Below, piece by piece: positions 35,845 through 45,540 of a stretch of DNA of 64,000 nucleotides. The stretch is from the NCBI GenBank assembly GCA_018335755.1, contig JAGXRK010000051.1, positions 124,001 through 188,000 of the forward strand, read 5' to 3'. The position numbers and the translations under genes are program-made. Under the pieces are notes generated by a model. It was not told the origin of the DNA, made no database searches, and saw only the letters and a program-made list of their open reading frames with translations. The stretch is from Ignavibacterium sp. (GTDB taxonomy: Bacteria > Bacteroidota > Ignavibacteria > Ignavibacteriales > Ignavibacteriaceae). The stretch's first letter is position 1; every line of letters begins with the position of its first letter.

Positions 35845-35901
35845 TTACGAGAACCGGGCGCACTAAAAGGTTCTCTAGTAATTAAATATATCGAGAGAAC
35901 C
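35845..35901 (+). promoter_or_regulatory. Alternative hairpins in the leader of the 35957 gene
   Basis: GGTTCTCT (35869-35876) pairs perfectly with AGAGAACC (35894-35901), but it can also pair with the upstream AGAACC (35850-35855), extended by TTAC/GTAA. The two structures exclude each other, which is the layout of an attenuator. The stretch lies about 55 bp before the start of a NAD(P)-binding protein. No ligand-binding class is recognised. Confidence 0.35.
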
Positions 35902-35956
35902 GTTAAAGTCAAACTCTGAGTTATAAACAATTCAATAGACATTTTTATATTATAAT

Positions 35957-36688
35957 ATGAAAACATTAGTAGTTGGAGCCAGCGGAGCAACAGGAAAGCT
36001 TCTGGTAGAGCATTTATTAAAAGCAGGTCAACAGGTCAAAGCAATTGTTCGTCCTTCAAGTAATATTCCCGACTCCTGGAATAACAATAACAATAACAAT
36101 CTAACAGTAATCAGATCAAACATTGCACAAATAGCTGTTGATGATATGGCAAAACTTCTTGCTGATTGTCAGGCTGTTGCTTCCTGCCTCGGACACAACC
36201 TGACACTGAAAGGTATTTACGGAAAACCACGAAAGCTTGTTACGGATACTGTCCGGTTATTATGCGAAGCAGCATTAAAACTTAAACCGGAAAAGCCACT
36301 TAAACTTGTTTTGATGAATACTGCGGGAAACAGTAACAGAGATTTAAACGAACCTATTTCAACCAGACACAAATTTATGCTGAGCTTAATAAGATTATTT
36401 GTTCCGCCGCATTCTGATAATGAAAATGCTGCAGATTATTTAAGGGTTAACATCGGAAAACAAAACAAACATATAAATTGGGTGGCAGTTCGTCCCGATA
36501 CATTAATTAATGAAGCAGAAGTAACAGAATATACACTGCACAATTCACCAACAAGAAGCGCTCTTTTCAATCCGGGTAAAACAAGTCGAATAAATATTGC
36601 TCACTTTGTTCTACAGCTTTTTGCCGATGATGAAACATGGATAAAGTGGAAAGGACAAATGCCTGTAATTTATAATGTTGAAAAGTGA
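35957..36688 (+). CDS. NAD(P)-binding Rossmann protein (atypical SDR)
   Basis: 243 residues. The start MKTLVVGASGATGKLLVEHLL has the nucleotide-binding GxxGxxG motif. The rest resembles NAD(P)H-binding/NmrA-like proteins (VKAIVRPSSN, VASCLGHN, VAVRPDTLINE). No YxxxK catalytic pair is evident, so it may be a redox sensor and not an enzyme. A run of Asn codons (WNNNNNNNL) lies near residue 40. An alternative-hairpin leader precedes it. Confidence 0.85.
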   Translation: MKTLVVGASGATGKLLVEHLLKAGQQVKAIVRPSSNIPDSWNNNNNNNLTVIRSNIAQIAVDDMAKLLADCQAVASCLGHNLTLKGIYGKPRKLVTDTVRLLCEAALKLKPEKPLKLVLMNTAGNSNRDLNEPISTRHKFMLSLIRLFVPPHSDNENAADYLRVNIGKQNKHINWVAVRPDTLINEAEVTEYTLHNSPTRSALFNPGKTSRINIAHFVLQLFADDETWIKWKGQMPVIYNVEK

Positions 36689-36927
36689 TTGAATGAATAG
36701 GAATTGCCGTGGAGGATTTCTGTATATAAAAAAATAATTTTACTTACATTATATACAAGCATTTGCGAGTTCTATAATATCTCAAAATTAAGTGTGTTGA
36801 ATAAACTTTTATTTTGGACGAAAGGAAAAAACTTTGTATTTACCACTTTTTTAATCGCAAAACCTTGCACTTGACACTAATAAGACCCATATTTAACTAA
36901 AAACATAACCTTAAAAGCAAAATATCT

Positions 36928-37545
36928 ATGAATAAAAGAAAACTCTCAGTAATTGCAGGGATTAGCTATATCATAATTTTCTTCGCTGCGGTATTTGCAA
37001 ATTTTTTCGTTCTTGAATCAATTATAAATGCTCCATTAGAAACCATTCAACAGAATCATATGGTGGTTAGATTTGGAATTTTGGCATTCATATTAACCGT
37101 TGTTTTTGATGTTGTGGTTGCATGGGCTCTTTATGAAATATATAAGGAACACTATTTGTCAATTCTAAGTACATTCTTTAGAATGATGCATGCCGCAATT
37201 ATGGCTGTTGCTGTATTTACGCTTCCGTTAGCAGTAAAGTTAAATACTGTTGAAGAAATTCTGAGGCAAGTTGACATTTTTAATATTATATGGCTTATCG
37301 GGCTTTTCTTTTTCGGAATTCATCTGATTCTTCTAAGCAAAATAATTGGTAAGCCCAAAATTATTGCTCTATTCCTGACTTTAGCCGGTATAATGTATAT
37401 GATTGATACAAGCGCGCATTTCATTCTACCAAACTATGAAGCATATGGCTCAATATTTTTAGCCCTTGTTGCAATTCCCAGTATGGTTGGAGAAATGTCC
37501 TTTGCAATTTGGCTCCTCTTAAAAGGTGGTAAAGCAAAAAGTTGA
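36928..37545 (+). CDS. DUF4386 membrane protein
   Basis: 205 residues with about six membrane helices. The layout and motifs (KLSVIAGISYIIIFFAAVFANF, FFGIHLILLSKII, GYMI-like central helix) fit the DUF4386 family of bacterial membrane proteins of unknown function. It is monocistronic and faces katG across a hairpin. Confidence 0.85.
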   Translation: MNKRKLSVIAGISYIIIFFAAVFANFFVLESIINAPLETIQQNHMVVRFGILAFILTVVFDVVVAWALYEIYKEHYLSILSTFFRMMHAAIMAVAVFTLPLAVKLNTVEEILRQVDIFNIIWLIGLFFFGIHLILLSKIIGKPKIIALFLTLAGIMYMIDTSAHFILPNYEAYGSIFLALVAIPSMVGEMSFAIWLLLKGGKAKS

Positions 37546-37654
37546 TAATTTAAGTTATCAAAAGCAGTAGTAATGAGGTTCAATGATTGCCGATTTAAAG
37601 TGTATACACTTTAAACAATACCCGAGCAGATAGAGTTAAAAAATTTTTAATTAA

Positions 37655-37679
37655 AAAGGGCATCGTGGTAATGCCCTTT
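37655..37679 (-). terminator. Terminator of perR-katG
   Basis: AAAGGGCAT (37655-37663) and ATGCCCTTT (37671-37679) form a perfect 9-bp stem with a 7-base loop. On the minus strand a T-rich run follows. It lies downstream of the katG stop, and may also stop transcription from the convergent DUF4386 gene. Confidence 0.8.
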
Positions 37680-37693
37680 GTAAGTGCAAGGTT

Positions 37694-37736
37694 TGAGATT
37701 CTTCGTCCCGATTTTATCGGGACTCAGAATGACGGA
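37694..37736. repeat. REP-like palindromic element
   Basis: GTCCCGAT (37705-37712) and ATCGGGAC (37716-37723) form an 8-bp stem with a 3-base loop, flanked by GAGATTCTTC and TCAGAATGAC. This is the layout of short interspersed repeats common in this bacterial group. Confidence 0.6.
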
Positions 37737-37744
37737 TGTCTCGT

Positions 37745-39979
<2,235 letters not shown>

Positions 39980-40414
39980 TTAATGGTTCTTATTTTTATT
40001 AAATGTTCCGATTATCTGAAGCTTAATATCTTTCAAATTAAAATTGGGAATTTTCTTTTTCTTAAAATATTTTTGGAGCATCTCATTAAGCTGCTCATCA
40101 AAAAAATCTTCTATTCGTTCAGTGTTCTCACAATACAGATGATGATGCTTATCGAGAATAGCATCATACCTCATAAAGTCTTGTTCAGTCTTTACCTTTT
40201 TAACTAATCCTTTCTCAACAAATGTTTCAAGAGTTTTATAGATTGTACCAACTGCAATGTTAGGGTGATTCTTTACAACGTATTCTTTGATTATATCCGC
40301 GGTAGGATGATCCTTAAGACTGGTTAATGCTTCCAGAACAGCTATCCTTTGAGGAGTAACCTTTAGATTGTTGTTCTTTAGTTCGATTCTGATATTATCT
40401 TTTTTCACGGACAA
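39980..40414 (-). CDS. perR: Fur-family peroxide regulator, PerR-like
   Basis: 144 residues from TTG 40414, or from GTG 40408. The winged-helix part (LKVTPQRIAVLEALTSLKDHPTAD, VGTIYKTLETFVEKGLV) is typical of Fur/PerR, and the metal-binding HHHLYCENTERIEDF is present. The CxxC pairs that hold the structural zinc of classical PerR are absent: only one Cys occurs. The operon with katG argues for peroxide sensing by metal-catalysed oxidation. A near-perfect palindrome at 40419-40447 directly upstream suggests autoregulation. Confidence 0.9.
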   Translation of the reverse strand: MSVKKDNIRIELKNNNLKVTPQRIAVLEALTSLKDHPTADIIKEYVVKNHPNIAVGTIYKTLETFVEKGLVKKVKTEQDFMRYDAILDKHHHLYCENTERIEDFFDEQLNEMLQKYFKKKKIPNFNLKDIKLQIIGTFNKNKNH

Positions 40415-40418
40415 AAAT

Positions 40419-40447
40419 TATTAGATAAGAATTATTCCTATCTAATA
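40419..40447. promoter_or_regulatory. PerR/Fur-like operator upstream of perR
   Basis: A 29-bp palindrome with one mismatched pair: TATTAGATA (40419-40427), GAAT, a central T, ATTC, TATCTAATA (40439-40447). It lies only five bases before the predicted start codon and resembles the AT-rich boxes bound by Fur-family proteins. It should control perR-katG. Confidence 0.7.
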
Positions 40448-40594
40448 TAAATGTTTATTTGTAGGATATCAAGGTGAAAGGTTTAAGTTTATGGTGATAT
40501 TATTAGTGATGTGAGGATAAAAATTAATATGTGCAGTGGAAGTTACTTGACTCAAAGACTTTAATTAGGCGGGAGATCTTCTTAAACATAACAA

Positions 40595-41416
40595 CTAAAA
40601 AGAATCAAATGGGTTTTTAATTTTGTTTAACTGCGATTTACTTATTTGGGCATATAATAAAGTTGTCTTAATATCTTTATGCCCTAAAATTTTCTGGATC
40701 AATGAAATATCGGTGCCTTGTTCAAGTAAATGGGTTGCGTAAGAATGTCGGAGAGAGTGAACGGTGATATGTTTTTTAATCTTACAGTTTCTTACTGCTT
40801 TTTTAAGAATTGCCTGAATGCTGCGTGCGGAATAAAAATTTTCAAACTGTCCCTCAAATAAAAATTCAGTTGGTTTATATTCTTTGTAGTAATCCCTTAA
40901 CAATAAAAGCATTTTATTGGACATGGGGACAAATCTATCTTTATTGCCTTTTGATTGGCTGATCCTTAACAGCATTCTATCGGAATCAATATCTTTTACC
41001 TTAAGATTAATGCATTCGCTAATGCGTAAACCACATGAGTATATCAGCGAAATAATAGTATTATGTTTAACATTTTTTATACTGTCAATTATAGCTTTAA
41101 TTTCTTCTATGCTTAGCACATCCGGAAGTTTTCTTTCTGTTCTATACCCGCGCAAAAAATCACTGTTTAATTTCTGATTAAAGATTATTTCGGCGTAAAG
41201 TTTTACTGCCATTACAGAGTTTTTAATGTGACTAAAAGAAAGGTTTTTCTCTTTTAGATATACGGCAAATTTATATAACGAATCCTGATCGGGTTTTTGT
41301 AAACCAGAAAATTTAGTGAACTGCTCTACAGCTTTGATGTATGTTTTAATAGTTTGCGGAGCATAATTTCTTAAAGACAGGACTTCCCGCAACAAATCAA
41401 TTTTACCAGCACTCAT
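40595..41416 (-). CDS. Tyrosine recombinase of the integron
   Basis: 273 residues from ATG 41416, with GGAG nine bases upstream. The SAM-like N-terminal domain (about 1-95) is followed by a catalytic domain with a full set of residues: R131, K156, H220, R223, H246 and nucleophile Y255. It begins next to the attI-like core and is read away from the cassettes, exactly as intI genes are. It lacks the roughly 20-35-residue extra segment that IntI integrases carry before the HxLRH motif; between K156 and H220 it is of XerC/XerD length. It could be a divergent integron integrase or a Xer-like enzyme that has taken that role. Confidence 0.93.
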   Translation of the reverse strand: MSAGKIDLLREVLSLRNYAPQTIKTYIKAVEQFTKFSGLQKPDQDSLYKFAVYLKEKNLSFSHIKNSVMAVKLYAEIIFNQKLNSDFLRGYRTERKLPDVLSIEEIKAIIDSIKNVKHNTIISLIYSCGLRISECINLKVKDIDSDRMLLRISQSKGNKDRFVPMSNKMLLLLRDYYKEYKPTEFLFEGQFENFYSARSIQAILKKAVRNCKIKKHITVHSLRHSYATHLLEQGTDISLIQKILGHKDIKTTLLYAQISKSQLNKIKNPFDSF

Positions 41417-41473
41417 TCAGTATAACTCCAAATATTGTGGTTTTCCCGCAGTAAATTTAATTAAATCATTTAA

Positions 41474-41513
41474 ATTTTGTATTGTTGCGGTAAATAATAA
41501 GTTAGGCACAAGG
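41474..41513 (+). promoter_or_regulatory. attI-like site and leader
   Basis: GTTAGGC at 41501-41507 matches the core GTTRRRY, and cassette 1 would begin after its G. The preceding block (TTTTGTATTGT, then GTAAATAATAAG) recurs almost unchanged near 54042-54070 before spoIID, so it may be a promoter-leader element that drives the cassettes. CCGCAGTAAAT and TGCGGTAAAT upstream form imperfect direct repeats that could be recombinase-binding sites. Confidence 0.65.
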
Positions 41514-41556
41514 TAAACACGAAACGTAAAACTATAATAAGATTAAACCTAATTGA

Positions 41557-41964
41557 ATGAAAATAGCATCGAAAATATTAATGATTGTATTGCTCATTTG
41601 GACAATGGTAATGCTCATTTGGGGATTGAGCGGATTTTTTGAATATTTCTCAGGAATTAAGCCTTTTATAAACCTACAGAATTCTGCCTATCCAAAGGCT
41701 GTACAATTTGTCCATTGGTTTTTGATAACGCTAACAGGTGGCACGTTTGTTTTTGGGTATTTCCTGAAATGGAAATGGACACCGTACTTTATGGTAATGC
41801 TCTTTTCTAACCTTGCTGTCTTATGCACAATACAAACTTTTGACTTTATGTCGGAACAATGGAGTTTTACTGCCTATTTTACCGAAATAGTCTTGTATAT
41901 TTTGCTTTCCGCATTTTTATTGTTTTCATCGCTTTCAAAATCACGATTTAAGCACAAACTCTAG
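41557..41964 (+). CDS. Four-helix membrane protein (cassette 1)
   Basis: 135 residues with four hydrophobic helices and short loops, no recognised motif. It is the first gene of the array, 50 bp after the attI-like core, and three bases before the next gene, so the two share one cassette. It resembles small DoxX-like or DUF membrane proteins only in layout. Its function is unknown. Confidence 0.8.
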   Translation: MKIASKILMIVLLIWTMVMLIWGLSGFFEYFSGIKPFINLQNSAYPKAVQFVHWFLITLTGGTFVFGYFLKWKWTPYFMVMLFSNLAVLCTIQTFDFMSEQWSFTAYFTEIVLYILLSAFLLFSSLSKSRFKHKL

Positions 41965-41967
41965 TGT

Positions 41968-42636
41968 ATGAAAAATGTATTGATTGCAGGAGCATCAGGT
42001 ATGGTTGGTAATATCATCTTAGACCATTGCTTGTCATCTTCAAAAGTAGGTGCAGTAATATCATTAATTCGCAAGAAATCGGATAACACGCACTCGAAGT
42101 TAAATGAAGTCATTATTGAAGATTTTACGGATTACGCCAAGCATCGAGATTTGTTTAAGAATATAGATAGTGCCTTTTTCTGTATTGGAGTTTATACAGG
42201 TAGTGTTTCCGATAAATTATTCAAGGAAATTACAGTGGATTATGCTGTAAGTTTTGCCAAAATGCTAAAAGATAATAGTCCTGACGCTAAACTTTGTCTT
42301 CTCAGTGGAGCCGGAGCCGACCGAACCGAAAAAAGTAAGACTTCATTTGCGCTTTATAAAGGAATGGCTGAAAATCAAATTGATAAATTAGGTTTGGAAT
42401 TTTACGCCTTCCGCCCAGGATACATTTATCCAGTTGAACAAAGAAAAGAGCCAAATTTGATGTATGCCATTATGCGAAGTCTTTATCCTATCCTGAGACT
42501 TTTAGGAAGTAACTTTAGCATTCAATCAACTGAATTGGGTAAAGTAATGTTGGATATAGGATTGAATGGAACAGATAAAAAAACACTAGAGAATAAAGAC
42601 CTGATTAATTATTTAGAAGAGCAAAGAGATTATTAA
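41968..42636 (+). CDS. NAD(P)-binding protein, HTATIP2-like (cassette 1)
   Basis: 222 residues. MKNVLIAGASGMVGNIILDHCL is a Rossmann GxxGxxG motif. DSAFFCIGVYTGS, KLCLLSGAGAD, YKGMAENQI and FRPGYIYP match atypical short-chain dehydrogenases of the oxidoreductase HTATIP2 type. It likely binds NADPH; its substrate is unknown. It shares cassette 1 with the membrane protein before it and is followed by attC1. Confidence 0.85.
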   Translation: MKNVLIAGASGMVGNIILDHCLSSSKVGAVISLIRKKSDNTHSKLNEVIIEDFTDYAKHRDLFKNIDSAFFCIGVYTGSVSDKLFKEITVDYAVSFAKMLKDNSPDAKLCLLSGAGADRTEKSKTSFALYKGMAENQIDKLGLEFYAFRPGYIYPVEQRKEPNLMYAIMRSLYPILRLLGSNFSIQSTELGKVMLDIGLNGTDKKTLENKDLINYLEEQRDY

Positions 42637-42684
42637 AAAACATAAGAAATTAAGAAGAAAGTAGATTTGAAAAAGAAACCCAGT

Positions 42685-42815
42685 GCCTAACAATGTATAT
42701 AAAAAATAGGCGAAATAGTAGTAAAATCAAGAGTTTTGGCTCGTATCAAACTTTGTGTTTAACCTAAAGTTTAGTGCTTCGTAATCGCCTACTTTTCATA
42801 TACTCAACGTTGTGC
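42685..42815 (+). repeat. attC1
   Basis: R'' GCCTAAC (42685-42691) and R' GTTGTGC (42809-42815). The inner arms pair as GTATAT (42695-42700) with ATATAC (42798-42803) and TAGGCGA (42707-42713) with TCGCCTA (42785-42791). R'' is the exact complement of the cassette 1 start (G)TTAGGC. It is very similar to attC3. Confidence 0.93.
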
Positions 42816-42836
42816 GTCATTTAAAACAGATTAACA

Positions 42837-43331
42837 ATGAAAACTTGGAATACATTCACAAAAAGAATTCGGATAAACAAACCAATAGATTCTGTTTATC
42901 GCAGTTGGGCAACCAAAGGTCAAATTGAAACTTGGTTTCTCGAAAAAGCAGATTATTTTTTAGGAAGTAAGCAAAGGCAAGCTGATGAACTTGTTCAAAA
43001 AGGAGATAGTTTTCTGTGGAAATGGAACAATTGGGATTTTATAGAAAAGGGTCAGGTTTTGGAAGCGAACGGCAAAGACTTGATATCATTTACATTTGGT
43101 TCAGGCGGTATCGTTACTATCAAACTCATTGAAATTGCAAATAGCACAGAAATTGAACTAACGCAGAAAGATATTCCAACTGACGACAAGAGTAAGATGG
43201 AAATTTTTGTTGGCTGTATAACAGGGTGGACTTTTTGGCTTACGAACTTAAAAGCTTACTTGGAATATAGTGTAACCTTGCACGCCAAAGGTCTTCAACA
43301 AGAAGAGACGAAAGACTTAGTAAATAGTTAA
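42837..43331 (+). CDS. SRPBCC/AHSA1-like protein (cassette 2)
   Basis: 164 residues. FTKRIRINKPIDSVYRSWATKGQIETWFL is the standard start of the AHSA1 (activator of Hsp90 ATPase-like) SRPBCC family, with a helix-grip fold that binds hydrophobic ligands; TGWTFWLTNLKAYLE is the closing helix. It is the first gene of cassette 2, one base ahead of a lipoprotein gene. Such proteins are frequent integron cargo. Its ligand is unknown. Confidence 0.88.
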   Translation: MKTWNTFTKRIRINKPIDSVYRSWATKGQIETWFLEKADYFLGSKQRQADELVQKGDSFLWKWNNWDFIEKGQVLEANGKDLISFTFGSGGIVTIKLIEIANSTEIELTQKDIPTDDKSKMEIFVGCITGWTFWLTNLKAYLEYSVTLHAKGLQQEETKDLVNS

Positions 43332-43332
43332 T

Positions 43333-43815
43333 ATGAATAAATTATTGATAGCGTTTTGTCTGTTTATTGTTGTTTTATACAGTTGTGATAACAATACAAC
43401 ATATAAAAGTAATTCTTCAGAAATAAAGGCAGTAGAAGACTTTATAGTTGATTATTACGCAGTTATGTCTTCTCGAAATTGGACTGATTACTCAGATTTT
43501 TTTGCAGAGAAAGCTACATTAACAACTATTTGGTTTGACACATCAGATACAAACCCTCAAATTTTTACCAATACTATATCGGAATTTGTAGGACAAACCG
43601 CCAATGGGCCTGACAGTCAGCCTATTTTTGAAGAAAAACCACTAACCATAGATGTTGAAATAAAAAATAATCTCGCTTCTGTTTGGGTAAAATATGAAGC
43701 AAAGTTTGGGAGCGAAAATGAACTTATTGAGTGGAAGGGGTATGATTTGTTCAGTTTATTGAAGTTTAATGATAAATTGTATATAACGTCAATCACTTAT
43801 GTATCAGATGAATAA
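43333..43815 (+). CDS. SnoaL/NTF2-like lipoprotein (cassette 2)
   Basis: 160 residues. The signal VVLYSC gives a lipid-anchored Cys near residue 18. The mature domain (AVEDFIVDYYAVMSSRNWTDYSDFF, IDVEIKNNLASVWVKYEAKF, WKGYDLFSLLKFNDKLYI) fits the NTF2-like cone fold shared by SnoaL-type proteins. It is probably an envelope-located ligand-binding or enzymatic domain. It is followed by attC2. Confidence 0.8.
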   Translation: MNKLLIAFCLFIVVLYSCDNNTTYKSNSSEIKAVEDFIVDYYAVMSSRNWTDYSDFFAEKATLTTIWFDTSDTNPQIFTNTISEFVGQTANGPDSQPIFEEKPLTIDVEIKNNLASVWVKYEAKFGSENELIEWKGYDLFSLLKFNDKLYITSITYVSDE

Positions 43816-43825
43816 AAAAACGATC

Positions 43826-43957
43826 GCACAACATTGGATAAGCGTAATGCCGGCTAAAGTGCTAAATTCAAACTTTGTGCTTTTAAGTAAATTTGGTGCA
43901 AGCCGACAGTAAAGTGCTTCGAAAACCGCCACAAGTCATATACGCGAACCGTTGGCA
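43826..43957 (+). repeat. attC2
   Basis: R'' GCACAAC (43826-43832) is the exact complement of the cassette 2 start (G)TTGTGC, and R' is GTTGGCA (43951-43957). The length is 132 bp. The inner arms differ from attC1 and attC3, so it belongs to another attC subtype. Confidence 0.9.
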
Positions 43958-43978
43958 TTCATTGTAAACAAATTGAAC

Positions 43979-44485
43979 ATGATGAGTAAATTAATTCTAA
44001 ATAGAATTTTAGCTTTTGCACTCGACTACTTAATAATCATTGGCTATGGAATGGTCTTATTTGCAATAACGACTACAATAAGTGTTGCAAGTCTATCACT
44101 GCTTGAAGGGCAAATAGTTGGATTTATCAGTTTAACTTTGCCTGTATTTCTCTACTTTTATCTTATGGAAAAAAGTAGTTTGGCAGCCACATTAGGAAAG
44201 AGAGTAATGAACATTTCAGTCCAAACTAACACTGAAAATAATAGTCAAAGAGTATTACTCAGAAATATTCTAAAATTTATACCATGGGAAATTGCTCACT
44301 TGGGAGTCCATTGGATTATATATTACTCGGGAATTGATAAAGCTCCTCCCGTTTGGGTGTGGGTCGCTTTGATCTTGCCACAGGTAACTGTCCTTGGCTA
44401 TATTTTGAGCATAATTTTGTACAAAGGTGAAAGTAGTTTATACGATAAAATTGCGAATACCAGTATTGTATTAAACCAGCATTAA
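43979..44485 (+). CDS. RDD-family membrane protein (cassette 3)
   Basis: About 168 residues from ATG 43979; an upstream TTG at 43952 lies in the attC boundary and is not used. The RDD motifs are present: RILAFALDYLIII in helix 1, TLGKRVMNISV between helices and LYDKIANT at the end. RDD proteins are small inner-membrane proteins, some involved in ion transport. It is the first of three genes in cassette 3. Confidence 0.88.
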   Translation: MMSKLILNRILAFALDYLIIIGYGMVLFAITTTISVASLSLLEGQIVGFISLTLPVFLYFYLMEKSSLAATLGKRVMNISVQTNTENNSQRVLLRNILKFIPWEIAHLGVHWIIYYSGIDKAPPVWVWVALILPQVTVLGYILSIILYKGESSLYDKIANTSIVLNQH

Positions 44486-44546
44486 AATGTAAGTAAAGCG
44501 TTTTGAATGCACTTTATTAAGAATGGTAGAAACTAAAATTCGATAA

Positions 44547-44909
44547 ATGACTTCAATAAAAAAATCTAAAAATAAAGAAGTTCAAGAATTATTGGACAAA
44601 ATTAAGATGATCGATTCTGAAAAATCTGATATTCTCATCAAAATACGTCAAATTATTTTTGATACTTTCCCAAAAGCTGACGAAAGGATAATGTACGGTG
44701 GGATCGTATTCTTTATTGATGATGAAATGTTTAGTGGATTATTCTTAAATAAGGAACATATAACACTCGAGTTTTCTAAAGGATTTATAATGAAAGATCC
44801 TCATGATTTTCTAGAAGGCAAAGGAAAATACAGAAGACATTTGAAATTCAGGACAATGGATGACATAGCAAATAATGACGTGCTCTTTTTCGTGCAGCAA
44901 GCAGTGTAA
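44547..44909 (+). CDS. DUF1801 protein (cassette 3)
   Basis: 120 residues. The family pattern KADERIMYGGIVFFIDDEMFSGLFLNKEHITLEFSKG and the C-terminal RRHLKFRTMDDI match DUF1801/YdhG-like proteins, small cytoplasmic proteins of unknown function often found near stress genes. No attC lies between it and its neighbours, so all three genes move as one unit. Confidence 0.85.
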   Translation: MTSIKKSKNKEVQELLDKIKMIDSEKSDILIKIRQIIFDTFPKADERIMYGGIVFFIDDEMFSGLFLNKEHITLEFSKGFIMKDPHDFLEGKGKYRRHLKFRTMDDIANNDVLFFVQQAV

Positions 44910-44942
44910 ATCTATTTATTGATAATCTAAAAAAGGACTGAA

Positions 44943-45320
44943 ATGGAATCAATATCACCAAACATCTTTGTAAAAAATATTGACGAGACTATTAAGTTTT
45001 ATGAGCAATTAGAATTTAAGTTAACCATGAAGGTTCCGGATGAGGGGGATTTGGTTTGGGCCATGATGGCTAATGGGAATGTATCATTTATGTTTCAAAC
45101 CTTTGAGAGTTTAGGCGATGATCTGCCAGAAATTTCGAGACAAGACGGAGGTTCATTGTTGCTTTATATTCAAATCAAGGAAATCCGACAATTCCACGAC
45201 AGAATAAAGGACAAGGTGAACATTCTAAAAGGGCTTGAAAAGACTTTTTACGGTGCAACGGAATTCTCAATTCAAGACCTTAATGGTTACGTTTTGACCT
45301 TTGCTGAAAGTGAAGGATAA
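44943..45320 (+). CDS. VOC (glyoxalase-like) protein (cassette 3)
   Basis: 125 residues. SPNIFVKNIDETIKFYEQLEFKL is the start of the vicinal-oxygen-chelate fold, with the usual middle FMFQTFESL and the end FSIQDLNGYVLTFAE. The fold serves metal-dependent dioxygenases, glyoxalases and antibiotic-binding proteins such as bleomycin resistance. The metal ligands are not complete enough to call an enzyme. It is followed at once by attC3. Confidence 0.9.
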   Translation: MESISPNIFVKNIDETIKFYEQLEFKLTMKVPDEGDLVWAMMANGNVSFMFQTFESLGDDLPEISRQDGGSLLLYIQIKEIRQFHDRIKDKVNILKGLEKTFYGATEFSIQDLNGYVLTFAESEG

Positions 45321-45329
45321 ATAACGAAA

Positions 45330-45460
45330 TGCCAACAATGTATATAAAAAATAGGCGAAACAATTGTGAAATCAAAGCTTTTGGCTCGAATCATGCTTTG
45401 TGCTTAACCAAAATTTTGGTTCTTCGTAATCGCCTGCTTTTCATATACTGATCGTTGCCT
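45330..45460 (+). repeat. attC3
   Basis: R'' TGCCAAC (45330-45336) is the exact complement of the cassette 3 start (G)TTGGCA, and R' is GTTGCCT (45454-45460). The inner arms GTATAT/ATATAC and AGGCGA/TCGCCT repeat those of attC1, and most of the loop sequence is shared too. Confidence 0.93.
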
Positions 45461-45540
45461 GCAAGGCTAAGAAATGACACGCAGATAATGAATCATAATG
45501 AATGATAGATTGATTTAAAAAATAAAATAGTGGATAAAAA

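Noticed and set aside
43952-43978. TTG start for the RDD gene
   Set aside because: It lies at the recombination boundary of attC2 (GTTGGCA), and the residues it would add are not like the family; ATG 43979 is used.
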